A DNA stretch of 34,763 bases, taken from positions 1 to 34,763 of the forward strand of contig CAKMZV010000022.1 in NCBI GenBank assembly GCA_929200535.1. The letters run 5' to 3'. Under the pieces are notes generated by a model. That model ran no database searches. It saw nothing but the letters and a program-made list of their open reading frames with translations, and was not told where the DNA came from. This DNA is from an uncultured Gammaproteobacteria bacterium (lineage in GTDB: Bacteria > Pseudomonadota > Gammaproteobacteria > CAKMZV01). The translations under genes and the position numbers were made by a program. Shown one piece after another: positions 26,801-34,763 of this stretch (positions are counted from its first letter, which is position 1; every line of letters begins with the position of its first letter).

Positions 26801-28117
26801 ATGAAAATTATAATATTAGGTTCTGGTCAAGCAGAATATGAAATAGCCCAACTTGCTAATCAAAAGTTATTTATTGAAGCTATTTTTGCAGTACCTGGGA
26901 ATGCAGACACAGCAAGATTAAAAAAAGTTCGCAATGTGGCAATTAGTATGCACGACAACACCAATATACAACAATTTATGGAAGATGAAAAAATTCATCT
27001 TTGTATTACTGATGCGGCTTCAAGCAAAGCCCTTTTTGAGCAAGAGGGTGAGAGTGAGGCAGCTATTCCGCCTTCATCTTTATCACCATCGGATGATAAT
27101 TCCATAAGCTATGCCCAAAGCGGTGTCAGTATTGATGAGGGTAACTCCTTTGTGGATCGCATCAAACCTTTAGTCAAAAGTACGTATAGAAAAGAGGCAT
27201 TAAGCTCCATCGGTGGTTTTAGCGGTGCCTTTAAAATACCCAAAACCTACAAAGACCCCCTACTTATTGCCGCTACTGATGGCGTAGGTACCAAGCTAAA
27301 AATTGCCATTGAATTACAACAACATCATAGTATCGGTATTGATTTAGTGGCTATGTGTGTCAATGATCTTATTGTATGCGGTGCTGAACCATTGTTTTTT
27401 TTGGACTATTATGCGACGGCAAAATTAGATAGCAATATTGCCACTGAGGTTATTGCAGGGATATGTGAAGGCTGCAAACTCGCAGGTTGCTCTTTAATTG
27501 GTGGTGAAACGGCAGAAATGCCAGGAATGTACCAAGCTAATGACTATGATCTTGCTGGTTTTAGTGTTGGGGTAGTTGAGAATAATGAAGTGCTTGATGG
27601 CTCAAATATTAATGTAGGCGATTGCGTTCTTGCTTTACCCTCAAGTGGCATTCATTCTAATGGTTATTCGTTGGTACGTGCTGTTTTGGAGCATGCAAAA
27701 CCTTCTTTACAACAAGCTATTGGTGAAAAAACCTTAGCACAATGGTTACTAACGCCAACCACCATTTATGTTAAAGACATTCTTGATTTGAAAAAAAATA
27801 TACCAATAAAAGGATTAGCGCATATTACGGGTGGTGGTTTGGTTGAAAATATACCACGAGTGCTACCGGCGAATGTTGCTGTACAAATTAATTCAAATAG
27901 CTGGCAAGTTCCCGCAATATTTCAATGGTTACAACAACAAGGCAATATTGAAGAGCAAGAAATGTGGCGGGTATTTAATATGGGCATTGGTATGGTGATA
28001 ATTCTTTCTGCTGAATATCAACAACAAGCACTACAGCAGCTAAAGGAATGTGGAGCTTTTGTGATTGGTAATGTAATTGAAAAGGACAATCTATCTGAGC
28101 AATGTATCATTAGTTAG
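26801..28117 (+). CDS. purM: Phosphoribosylformylglycinamidine cyclo-ligase with PurD-like N-terminal extension
   Basis: PurM closes the imidazole ring to make aminoimidazole ribotide in purine synthesis. Residues 101-438 are a full PurM: SISYAQSGVSIDEGN, TDGVGTKLKIA, GIDLVAMCVNDL, GGETAEMPGMY, HSNGYSLVR, ITGGGLVENIPRVLP. Residues 1 to about 80 are not PurM; they resemble the N-terminal domain of PurD: MKIIILGSG, FAVPGNADTA, VRNVAISMHD, IHLCITD. The PurD phosphate loop GGREHA is altered to GQAEYE and the domain is truncated, followed by a Ser/Pro/Glu linker. The only ATGs are in the extension, none near the PurM start, so the fusion is probably made. purN follows after two bases. Confidence 0.93.
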   Translation: MKIIILGSGQAEYEIAQLANQKLFIEAIFAVPGNADTARLKKVRNVAISMHDNTNIQQFMEDEKIHLCITDAASSKALFEQEGESEAAIPPSSLSPSDDNSISYAQSGVSIDEGNSFVDRIKPLVKSTYRKEALSSIGGFSGAFKIPKTYKDPLLIAATDGVGTKLKIAIELQQHHSIGIDLVAMCVNDLIVCGAEPLFFLDYYATAKLDSNIATEVIAGICEGCKLAGCSLIGGETAEMPGMYQANDYDLAGFSVGVVENNEVLDGSNINVGDCVLALPSSGIHSNGYSLVRAVLEHAKPSLQQAIGEKTLAQWLLTPTTIYVKDILDLKKNIPIKGLAHITGGGLVENIPRVLPANVAVQINSNSWQVPAIFQWLQQQGNIEEQEMWRVFNMGIGMVIILSAEYQQQALQQLKECGAFVIGNVIEKDNLSEQCIIS

Positions 28118-28119
28118 AA

Positions 28120-28707
28120 ATGGACAGAGCATTGAAAATAGCCATCCTTATTTCAGGTAGGGGGAGCAATATGGCTGCACTCATTGAGAACTTAAAAATG
28201 CACCCTAAGGTGAAATTTTGCTGTGTTGTTAGTGATAACTCTCAAGCATTAGGTATTCCAAAGGCTAAAAAAATGCAAATACCTACCTGTGTTATTGATG
28301 GGAATTTATGTAGCAATCAATATGTATTTGAAGAAAAATTAGATACCTATTTACAAACCCACCAACCAAATTTAATTTTATTGGCTGGGTTTATGCGTTT
28401 ACTTTCAGCAAAGTTCGTGGCAAAATATAAAGGGAAGATTTTAAACATTCATCCCTCTTTATTGCCTAAGTACCCTGGGTTAAACACACATCAGCGGGCT
28501 TTAGAAAATAATGATAAAGAAGTTGGTGCAACTGTGCACTGGGTAGATGAGAAAATGGATAATGGAGAAATTATGGCTCAGTGTCGTATTAAAGTAAAAC
28601 CGCAAGATACAGCACAAACACTATCTCAGCGATTATTACCCTATGAGCACCAACTGTATATTGATTGCGTAAGGAAACTATTGAATCAAATCAGGGATAC
28701 CGTATAA
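28120..28707 (+). CDS. purN: Phosphoribosylglycinamide formyltransferase PurN
   Basis: PurN uses 10-formyl-tetrahydrofolate to formylate GAR, the third purine step. The 195 residues show the phosphate loop ISGRGSN (12-17), the catalytic set Asn109 and His111 in LNIHPSLLP, and Asp147 in HWVDEKMDNG. Length is slightly short but normal. The ATG is two bases after the purM stop, so translation is coupled. A 35-base gap separates it from aroA. Confidence 0.97.
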   Translation: MDRALKIAILISGRGSNMAALIENLKMHPKVKFCCVVSDNSQALGIPKAKKMQIPTCVIDGNLCSNQYVFEEKLDTYLQTHQPNLILLAGFMRLLSAKFVAKYKGKILNIHPSLLPKYPGLNTHQRALENNDKEVGATVHWVDEKMDNGEIMAQCRIKVKPQDTAQTLSQRLLPYEHQLYIDCVRKLLNQIRDTV

Positions 28708-28742
28708 TTTGACTTATTGAACTATGAGAATTTAAAAAAATA

Positions 28743-30056
28743 ATGAGTAAACATTTCGTTATTGAATCTGGTGGGAAATTAAGAGGGGAGATTAAGATTC
28801 CTGGAGATAAGTCCATCTCCCATCGTGCCATAATGCTTGCCTCTATAGCACAAGGCAATAGCCAAATAAACGGCTTATTGCGTAGTGGGGATGTGTTATG
28901 CACTTTAGCGGCTATGCGGGCAATAGGCGTGCATATTGAAGAAGGCACTGACGGTGCACTCTTAGTGCACGGAACTCAAAGTTACAGAACCCCTTTAGAG
29001 CCTATTTATGTAGGTAATTCAGGGACGGCAATGCGTTTATTAGTTGGTCTCTTTGCAGGTTTAAATATCTCTGCTAAATTCTATGGAGATGAATCATTAT
29101 CCACTCGCCCAATGAAGCGAGTTACGGACCCTCTTTGCAGTATGGGATTTATAGTCAAGTCCTCAGAGGGTACAGCACCTTTAATTATCGAATCTCAAAA
29201 TCAAATAGAAGACCTAAATGATTTCAATTACTCGATGCCAATTTCAAGTGCACAAGTAAAGTCGTGTATATTATTGGCATCTCTATTTTCTCAGACACGC
29301 ACAACAATTAGTGAGCCCTTTAAGAGTCGTAACCACACTGAATTGATGTTCAAAGATTTTGGTGCAGACATACGTGTCAAAGGCAATGAAGTGACCTTAG
29401 TCGGAGGGAAAAAATTATTAGCACACGATGTGCAAGTACCCTCGGATATTTCATCAGCCTCTTTTTTTATGGTTGCAGCCAGCATTATTCCTGATTCTGA
29501 TATTACGATGAAACGCGTGGGCATCAACTCAACTCGTGATGGCATTATACATTTACTCAAAAAAATGGGTGCTGATATTTCAATTGAAAATAAAAGGCAT
29601 TGTGGCAGTGAAATAGTAGCTGATATTCGAGTACGTTCTGCACCATTAAATGGCATTATGATTGAGAATCAATATATTTCTTTGGCTATTGATGAATTTC
29701 CTATTTTATTTGTTGCAGCAGCTTGTGCCAAAGGGAAAACAAAATTGCGTAATGCCTCTGAGCTACGTACAAAAGAAAGCGACCGCATTGCGATTATGGC
29801 ACAAGCTTTACAGAAAATGAACATTAAGACCACCGAATATGAAGATGGAATTGACATTATAGGAGGGACATTAAAACCAACCGATCAAATCTTAGATAGT
29901 CATAATGATCACCGCATTGCTATGTCTCTATCTGTAGCGGCAATGGCAATGAAATCAGGTAGTCTAAAGTTAAGCGGTGTTGAAACGGTGGCATCATCTT
30001 TCCCTAATTTTCACACTAATATGCATAATGCTGGGATGAAAATCACACTTCAATGA
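28743..30056 (+). CDS. aroA: 3-phosphoshikimate 1-carboxyvinyltransferase, class II (AroA)
   Basis: AroA joins shikimate-3-phosphate and phosphoenolpyruvate to give EPSP, the penultimate step before chorismate. The 437 residues have the two-domain inside-out barrel. Four motifs mark class II rather than the usual gammaproteobacterial class I: GDKSISHR at 21-28, SAQVK at 167-171, RNHTE at about 195-199, and NSTR at about 260. RTKESDRIA lies further on. Class II enzymes are known to be less sensitive to glyphosate; here that is inference. The last four bases overlap cmk (ATGA). Confidence 0.96.
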   Translation: MSKHFVIESGGKLRGEIKIPGDKSISHRAIMLASIAQGNSQINGLLRSGDVLCTLAAMRAIGVHIEEGTDGALLVHGTQSYRTPLEPIYVGNSGTAMRLLVGLFAGLNISAKFYGDESLSTRPMKRVTDPLCSMGFIVKSSEGTAPLIIESQNQIEDLNDFNYSMPISSAQVKSCILLASLFSQTRTTISEPFKSRNHTELMFKDFGADIRVKGNEVTLVGGKKLLAHDVQVPSDISSASFFMVAASIIPDSDITMKRVGINSTRDGIIHLLKKMGADISIENKRHCGSEIVADIRVRSAPLNGIMIENQYISLAIDEFPILFVAAACAKGKTKLRNASELRTKESDRIAIMAQALQKMNIKTTEYEDGIDIIGGTLKPTDQILDSHNDHRIAMSLSVAAMAMKSGSLKLSGVETVASSFPNFHTNMHNAGMKITLQ

Positions 30057-30748
30057 GTGAATTCGTTGTACCTGTTCTTACAATTGACGGTCCAAGTGGC
30101 TCAGGAAAGGGAGTTACTTCCTCTTTGGTAGCACAAAATTTAAATTGGCATTTATTAGATAGTGGTAGTATTTATCGTGCTATTGCTTGGTTAGTTGATA
30201 GTGTGCCAAATACGTCAGACTTATTAGGTAATGAACAAGCCCTATCAGAATTTGTGCAAGCCGATACAAAGAATTTTTTTTTTAAAAATTCCCAAATTTT
30301 GTACAATCAAAAAGATATTACCGCGCAAATTCGCACCGATAAAATTAGCCTTCTAACCTCAAAAATTGCCGCCTTGAATGGAATTCGACAGGCTGTTTTA
30401 TCCTTGCAAAGAAGCTTTGCTCAGAAACCTGGGCTTGTTGCTGATGGGCGTGATATGGGTTCGGTAGTTTTTCCTGATGCTCAATACAAAATTTTTCTCA
30501 CTACCAATGCCCAAGTGCGTGCCCAAAGACGCTATCAACAACTAAATGAAAGTGATCCAACTGTGATTTATGAAGAAGTCTATCAGGCACTAATTCAGCG
30601 TGATCAACAAGATGAAAATCGCACAATCTCTCCCTTAAAAGTACCTGCAGGTGCTACCGTGATAGACAATAGTAACTTATCGATTAAACAAGTAGTAACT
30701 CAAATCATTAATATAGTGAAACCGACTACCATAAAAACCTATACTTAA
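30053..30748 (+). CDS. cmk: Cytidylate kinase Cmk
   Basis: Cmk phosphorylates CMP and dCMP. The 231 residues begin with the P-loop GPSGSGKG at about 13-20, followed by HLLDSGSIYRA, DGRDMGSVVFPDA (substrate-binding Asp-Arg), and the lid LIQRDQQDENRTISPL with TVIDNSNLSI at the end. The ATG overlaps aroA by four bases, and aroA-cmk is a widespread proteobacterial pair, normally followed by rpsA. Here a membrane thioredoxin follows instead, after 15 bases. Confidence 0.96.
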   Translation: MSEFVVPVLTIDGPSGSGKGVTSSLVAQNLNWHLLDSGSIYRAIAWLVDSVPNTSDLLGNEQALSEFVQADTKNFFFKNSQILYNQKDITAQIRTDKISLLTSKIAALNGIRQAVLSLQRSFAQKPGLVADGRDMGSVVFPDAQYKIFLTTNAQVRAQRRYQQLNESDPTVIYEEVYQALIQRDQQDENRTISPLKVPAGATVIDNSNLSIKQVVTQIINIVKPTTIKTYT

Positions 30749-30763
30749 TTAACCAAAAACGCG

Positions 30764-31273
30764 ATGCAAGACGATACAAACCCCCCGTATTCTTTTAAAA
30801 AATTCTTCAAAACATTGACAACCTATGGGTCAATCATTTTAGTGGCACTGATTTTTATGAGTTGGCTTCAAACAGACCGTGATTCTCTATCGCAGTTAGA
30901 TTTTAAAGCCTTACAAAAAACCCATCCTCAACTTAATGATGAACCGGTAGTATTAAGATTTGTAGCCACTTGGTGTAAGATATGTAGCTTTGAGAATGAC
31001 AATGTAGAGCGGGCTAATATGCTTGCAGCGGTGAATACAATTAATGTGGTGGTTGGCTCCTCTATTGAAGAAGGATTAGCTTATTTGAAAAAGCATAACT
31101 TAGACAGTAAGCACTCAATTATTGATAGTCAAGGGAATTTATTTCGTCAATTTGGAGGAAAAGCAGTTCCGTTAACGGTATTTATTGGTGCGGATCAAAA
31201 AGTGCATCATCTCACCTTAGGATATACATCAACTTTAGGGCTAATTATGCGTCATTGGTTGAGTAAGCTTTAA
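30764..31273 (+). CDS. Membrane-anchored thioredoxin-like protein (ScsD/TlpA type)
   Basis: The 169-residue protein has one membrane segment at about residues 21-35 (GSIILVALIFMSWL), then a thioredoxin-fold domain facing the periplasm by the usual topology rule. The redox motif is TWCKIC (Cys71, Cys74), with the cis-Pro in GKAVPLTVFI near 136. It resembles ScsD and TlpA-like proteins, which reduce disulfides in the periplasm; the partner is not known. It follows cmk closely and precedes trkA by 14 bases. Confidence 0.8.
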   Translation: MQDDTNPPYSFKKFFKTLTTYGSIILVALIFMSWLQTDRDSLSQLDFKALQKTHPQLNDEPVVLRFVATWCKICSFENDNVERANMLAAVNTINVVVGSSIEEGLAYLKKHNLDSKHSIIDSQGNLFRQFGGKAVPLTVFIGADQKVHHLTLGYTSTLGLIMRHWLSKL

Positions 31274-31287
31274 AATTTACGTTAAAT

Positions 31288-32655
31288 ATGAATATTATTA
31301 TTTTAGGTGCAGGTAGAGTTGGTTCAGTACTCGCGGAGCATTTGAATACAGAAGAGGGGAATAATATCACGGTTGTTGACAATAACCGTGAAAAATTAGA
31401 CATGCTTCTCAATCAAATTGATGTGCAAACGGTTTTGGGCGAAGCCTCTTACCCACGCACATTGCTTGAGGCGGGTTGTGAAACATGTGATCTTCTTATC
31501 GCTGTTTCAAAGATGGATGAGATGAATCTTCTTTCCTGTAAAATAGCGAATAAAATCAACCCATCAGCTACCAAAGTTTGCCGTGTACGTTCCCAAGAAT
31601 ATTGGGACTGTCGGCAAATGTTAGACACCGATAGCCATGGTAAAAATACAATTGATAGCTTTATTAGCCCACAACGCTTAGTAACGCGTTATATTGAAAG
31701 ATTATTAGAAACTCCAGGGGCACTGCAATCAGTTCCTTTTGCCGATGGGTTATTGCGTCTGATTGTTGTGCAAGCACGTCAAGGAGGCTTATTAGTTGGC
31801 AAAAAAATAATGGAAATTAAGCAACACTTACCACCGAATATGGATGCTCGAATTGTTGCCATATACCGCAAAGATGCTTCAATTACTCCCGATGGTGCTG
31901 TGGTAATTGAAGATGGAGATGAAATTTCTTTTATTGCAGAGACAAAACACATTAGCAAAATTATGGGTGAGCTTAGAAAGAGCGAACAACCATATAAAAA
32001 AATCACCATTGCAGGTGGTGGGCTAATAGGCTATCGCCTCGCTCAAGCCTTAGAGAAAAAATCTTGTGCAGTAAAACTTTTAGAAAGAAACAAAAGTCGC
32101 TTAGAAGCCATCAATCAATTTTTACCCAATACAGTGATGCTGTGGGGCGATGCCACAAATCCTAAGCTACTATTAGACGAACACATCAATGATTCAGATG
32201 CATTTATTGCGGTGACTAACTCAGATGAATGCAATATTTTAAGTAGTATGCTTGCCAAATCTTTTAAAACTAAAAAAGTAATGACTCTGGTTAATCGTCC
32301 AGAATATGTTTCACTCTTAGAAAATAGTCAAATTGATGTGGCAATCTCACCCGATTTAATAACGATTAGCAGTATTCTTAGATACGTTCGCAGTGATGCT
32401 GCCATGGCTCACTCCTTACGTAAGGGTGCTGCTGAAGCTTTAGAGGTCGTCATTCCGGCAAAATCTAAGGTAGTGGGCAAACGTTTGGATGAGATAGACC
32501 TTGCTACTGGGATTACTATTGGAGCTTTAATTCGTAAACAAAAATGTATTATTGCACATCGTTATGTGGTATTTGAAAAAGACGATCACGTGATTATTTT
32601 TGTCAATAAGAGAAAACTTAGCAAAGCAGTCAAGAAGCTTTTTGGGACAGTTTAA
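31288..32655 (+). CDS. trkA: Trk system potassium uptake protein TrkA
   Basis: TrkA is the cytoplasmic, nucleotide-binding regulatory ring of the Trk potassium transporter. The 455 residues contain two tandem RCK units. Each begins with a Rossmann motif (MNIIILGAGRVGSVLAEHL at 1-19; KKITIAGGGLIGYRLAQAL at about 236-254) that binds NAD(H), followed by a C-terminal small domain. The length is typical. It starts 14 bases after the thioredoxin gene and is followed by trkH after five bases, so the pair is likely coordinately made. Confidence 0.97.
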   Translation: MNIIILGAGRVGSVLAEHLNTEEGNNITVVDNNREKLDMLLNQIDVQTVLGEASYPRTLLEAGCETCDLLIAVSKMDEMNLLSCKIANKINPSATKVCRVRSQEYWDCRQMLDTDSHGKNTIDSFISPQRLVTRYIERLLETPGALQSVPFADGLLRLIVVQARQGGLLVGKKIMEIKQHLPPNMDARIVAIYRKDASITPDGAVVIEDGDEISFIAETKHISKIMGELRKSEQPYKKITIAGGGLIGYRLAQALEKKSCAVKLLERNKSRLEAINQFLPNTVMLWGDATNPKLLLDEHINDSDAFIAVTNSDECNILSSMLAKSFKTKKVMTLVNRPEYVSLLENSQIDVAISPDLITISSILRYVRSDAAMAHSLRKGAAEALEVVIPAKSKVVGKRLDEIDLATGITIGALIRKQKCIIAHRYVVFEKDDHVIIFVNKRKLSKAVKKLFGTV

Positions 32656-32660
32656 CAATT

Positions 32661-34154
32661 ATGGACTTTAGAGCAATCAACTCAATTCTTGGTCGCCTCT
32701 TGATGGTTTATAGTTTATCGCTAATTCCACCCATTCTTATTAGCATATTTGATGTTGGATCACGCAATGAACTGTACGCCTTTATTGCCACTTTCTTGCA
32801 ATCGATGCTATTTGGTGGCTTGCTCTATGGGTTGAGCTATTACAAAAAAAAGCCGGGGGTGCCACGTATTAAAGAAGGCTTCTTAATTGTCGTTCTTTAT
32901 TGGGTAGTTATTGGTGTTGTCGGCTCTCTTCCTTTTATTTTATCAACAGAATTAGGACCAAAAATAAGCCTTAGTGAGGCTCTTTTTGAATCTTTTTCTG
33001 GAATCACAACGACCGGTGCAACAGTACTTCAAGATATTGATAGTCTATCTTACGCACTCAAATACTACCGCCAACAACTTCAGTGGATTGGCGGGATGGG
33101 AATTGTTGTTCTTGCGGTTGCTGTTTTGCCAACGCTCGGAGTTGGTGGTATGCAGCTTTACAAAGCCGAAATTGCTGGTCCATTCAAAACCAACAAATTA
33201 GCTCCAAGAATATCTACTGCCGCTCGCCGATTATGGTATATCTATCTTTTATTAACCATACTGTGCTTTTTTGGCTACTTTATTGCTGGGATGAGTTTTT
33301 TTGATGCACTTGTACATAGTTTTTCGACTATTGCCATTGGGGGATTTTCTCCCTATGATGCCAGCATAGGGCACTTTAACAGCATCAACATTGAAATTGT
33401 TGCCATTATTTTTATGATACTTGCTGGGATTAACTTTGCACTACACTTTAGTCTTTTTCATTACACCCCCAAAACTTTTAAAATACGATTCTCTCCATCG
33501 GGTTATTTTAAGGAAATTGAGAGTCGCCTATATTTTGTTTTTCTTTTTTTGGTTTGTCTATTGACCCTACTTATGCTCTACTCACAAGACTATTATGAAA
33601 CCCATAGTGAGCTTTTTCGGCACGGTATTTTTCAAGCCATCTCCATTGCCACCACCACCGGATTTACCAACAGTGACTGGGCAGTCTGGCCCATAGGTTT
33701 ACCTTTATTACTGGTTTTTTGTAGTTTTATTGGTGGTTGCTCTGGGTCAACCGCAGGGGGGATGAAAATTATTCGTTTCGTGATGATTTTTAAGCAAGGA
33801 ATGCGAGAAGTTTTATACCTTATTCACCCGAATGCAATTCGCTCTGTGATTATCAACAAACGTCCAGTCAGTGAGCGTGTTATTAGTGGCGTATGGGGAT
33901 TTTTTGCAATTTATTTATTTATTTTCTGCATACTACTACTTTTGCTATCCTTAACAGGAGTACAACCGCTCACCGCCTTTAGTGCCCTCGCCGCCTGCAT
34001 CAACAACTTAGGACCAGGGCTGCAAGACGTAAGTCAAAATTACCAATCACTATCTGATATAAGCAAACTTATTCTTAGCTTTGCAATGCTCATCGGACGT
34101 TTAGAATTTTACACACTACTGGTTATCCTATCGCCTGCCTTTTGGCGCACATAG
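32661..34154 (+). CDS. trkH: Trk potassium transporter membrane subunit TrkH
   Basis: TrkH is the potassium-conducting inner-membrane subunit gated by TrkA. The 497 residues are strongly hydrophobic with about ten helices. The four pore-loop motifs of the family are visible: SGITTTGATV, STIAIGGFSPYD, SIATTTGFTN and CINNLGPGL, with GGCSGSTAGGMKI in the intramembrane-loop region. Length is typical. It begins five bases after trkA. No clear terminator follows; the 414 bases to the next gene are filled by two repeat elements. Confidence 0.97.
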   Translation: MDFRAINSILGRLLMVYSLSLIPPILISIFDVGSRNELYAFIATFLQSMLFGGLLYGLSYYKKKPGVPRIKEGFLIVVLYWVVIGVVGSLPFILSTELGPKISLSEALFESFSGITTTGATVLQDIDSLSYALKYYRQQLQWIGGMGIVVLAVAVLPTLGVGGMQLYKAEIAGPFKTNKLAPRISTAARRLWYIYLLLTILCFFGYFIAGMSFFDALVHSFSTIAIGGFSPYDASIGHFNSINIEIVAIIFMILAGINFALHFSLFHYTPKTFKIRFSPSGYFKEIESRLYFVFLFLVCLLTLLMLYSQDYYETHSELFRHGIFQAISIATTTGFTNSDWAVWPIGLPLLLVFCSFIGGCSGSTAGGMKIIRFVMIFKQGMREVLYLIHPNAIRSVIINKRPVSERVISGVWGFFAIYLFIFCILLLLLSLTGVQPLTAFSALAACINNLGPGLQDVSQNYQSLSDISKLILSFAMLIGRLEFYTLLVILSPAFWRT

Positions 34155-34258
34155 CAAAAGGGATTTTTTCCTACAAATGCACTTTTTTTTCTGTAAGCAC
34201 TATTCCTACTCAAAATATCCTGTACGCAGACAATTAAATGTATAATTGTACTGATGTT

Positions 34259-34344
34259 GAGACAGTTGCAAAATGCAAAAAAAACGAGAAAAAAGTAAAA
34301 ATTTTTCTCTTTTTTCTTTCGCCTCCTTGCATTTTGCAACGCTC
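34259..34344. mobile_element. MITE-like element, 86 bp (type B, short)
   Basis: It begins GAGACAGTTGCAAAATGC and ends TTGCATTTTGCAACGCTC. Its left 37 bases from GTTGCAAAATGC match the long 172-bp element near 4989 exactly; the middle is deleted. At 86 bp it is half the length of the long form. No coding potential. Confidence 0.7.
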
Positions 34345-34374
34345 TTATGTTGCTTTAAAGGTCATACAAAGAAT

Positions 34375-34533
34375 GAGACCTTTGCATAAAAGTATGGTAA
34401 AAGAAAAAAGATAAAAAATTGTTCTGATTGAGGCGTGAAATGAAGCTAATACGTCCGTCTTCGCAAATTTCACAACGATAATCAGAGCGATTTTTTGCTT
34501 TTTTACTTATCATATCTTTTGTGCAAAGGTCTC
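34375..34533. mobile_element. MITE-like element, 159 bp (type A), near the lipoprotein gene
   Basis: The second 159-bp copy, inverted relative to the one at 16827-16985. It starts GAGACCTTTGCATAAAAG and ends CTTTTGTGCAAAGGTCTC. By eye it differs from the other copy at about ten of 159 positions, so it is about 94% identical. It lies 35 bases before the next gene. The space between the two elements (34345-34374) holds nothing I recognise. Confidence 0.8.
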
Positions 34534-34568
34534 ACAATTTATTTATAAAACAAAATTTATCTTAAACT

Positions 34569-34763
34569 ATGAAATTCTCCTCTCTTCTATCATTTTTAAA
34601 AATTCTCATTATTGCCTTATGTTTACCGCTGATGGTGGCTTGTGGTAGCAATGGTAGCAGCATTGGTGACGTTAGCAAGATCATTAGCGATGATGATGGC
34701 GATGGCAGTGGCGATGGCAGTGGCGATGGCAGTGGCGATGGCAGTGGCGATGGCAGTGGCGAT
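34569..34763 (+). CDS. Lipoprotein with Gly-Asp-Gly-Ser repeats (cut by window end)
   Basis: The ATG at 34569 opens a reading frame that runs to the window end (65 codons, incomplete). It has a lipoprotein signal: MKFSSLLSFLKILIIALCLP then LMVACGSN, with the lipidated residue at Cys25. After a short GSSIGDVSKIISDDD stretch come repeats of Gly-Asp-Gly-Ser, which could bind calcium in the manner of other Asp/Gly-rich repeats (inference). The rest is not visible, so function is unknown. A type A element lies just upstream and no SD is evident. Confidence 0.7.
   Translation, partial: MKFSSLLSFLKILIIALCLPLMVACGSNGSSIGDVSKIISDDDGDGSGDGSGDGSGDGSGDGSGD
34698..34763. repeat. 12-bp in-frame tandem repeat in lipoprotein gene
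   Basis: Five full and one half perfect copies of GGCGATGGCAGT run to the window end. Each unit encodes Gly-Asp-Gly-Ser, so copy changes keep the frame and alter protein length. The array probably continues beyond the window. Confidence 0.9.

Noticed and set aside
34225-34250. ACAATT/AATTGT hairpin after trkH as terminator
   Set aside because: Six AT pairs only, no T-run; likely by chance in AT-rich DNA.
34109-34339. Minus-strand reading frame overlapping the trkH end and the 86-bp element
   Set aside because: Lysine-rich translation of element arms; overlaps a clear gene.

Overview
The window is an AT-rich stretch of a proteobacterial chromosome, dense in housekeeping genes. The order tRNA-Trp, secE, nusG, rplK, rplA, rplJ, rplL, rpoB, rpoC is typical of Gammaproteobacteria, and the RpoB and RpoC sequences fit that class. 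AroA is a class II EPSP synthase, and many genes have A-rich upstream regions without a Shine-Dalgarno sequence. I cannot name the genus; a host-associated, low-GC gammaproteobacterium is my best reading, and a betaproteobacterium is not formally excluded. No phage, complete IS, CRISPR array or rRNA operon is present.

Layout. Positions 1-84 hold a hairpin repeat and a degenerate AT-rich tandem repeat. On the minus strand rpsT is followed by a tightly packed mutS-moeA-moaC unit (85-4885), and acuI-ilvA is followed by a truncated zeta-toxin fragment (5392-8289). Between them, 4886-5391 carries a 172-bp inverted-repeat element with a 6-bp direct repeat, a large palindrome and a tandem repeat. 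From 8515 everything is on the plus strand except one small pair: tRNA-Trp, the secE-nusG-rplKA-rplJL-rpoBC block, bamD with a GST-like gene, truA, a metallo-beta-lactamase-fold hydrolase, a secreted hydrolase-like/thioredoxin fusion, (minus-strand PIN protein plus a 57-aa ORF), purM-purN, aroA-cmk, a membrane thioredoxin, trkA-trkH, and a lipoprotein cut by the window end.

How the genes fit together. The 8.5-21.3 kb block supplies translocase, transcription factor, ribosome stalk and RNA polymerase. It is punctuated by RNA structure: three hairpins before rplK, a terminator across the rplA stop codon, an L10-type leader with an internal terminator before rplJ, and tandem hairpins between rplL and rpoB. 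purM-purN perform two purine steps, aroA-cmk link shikimate and CMP phosphorylation, trkA-trkH form a potassium uptake system, and moeA-moaC serve molybdopterin synthesis.

The main oddities are these. (1) RpoC has lost all four cysteines of its second zinc site while keeping the first. (2) PurM carries an N-terminal PurD-like domain. (3) A family of non-coding elements with GAGACC...GGTCTC ends is scattered through the window; one copy sits between rpoB and rpoC, and a 21-bp remnant forms a hairpin between two convergent genes. (4) A PIN-domain gene is paired with an unlisted 57-codon ORF. (5) A thioredoxin is fused to an apparently inactive alpha/beta-hydrolase-like domain. I did not find a convincing wholly new multigene system.
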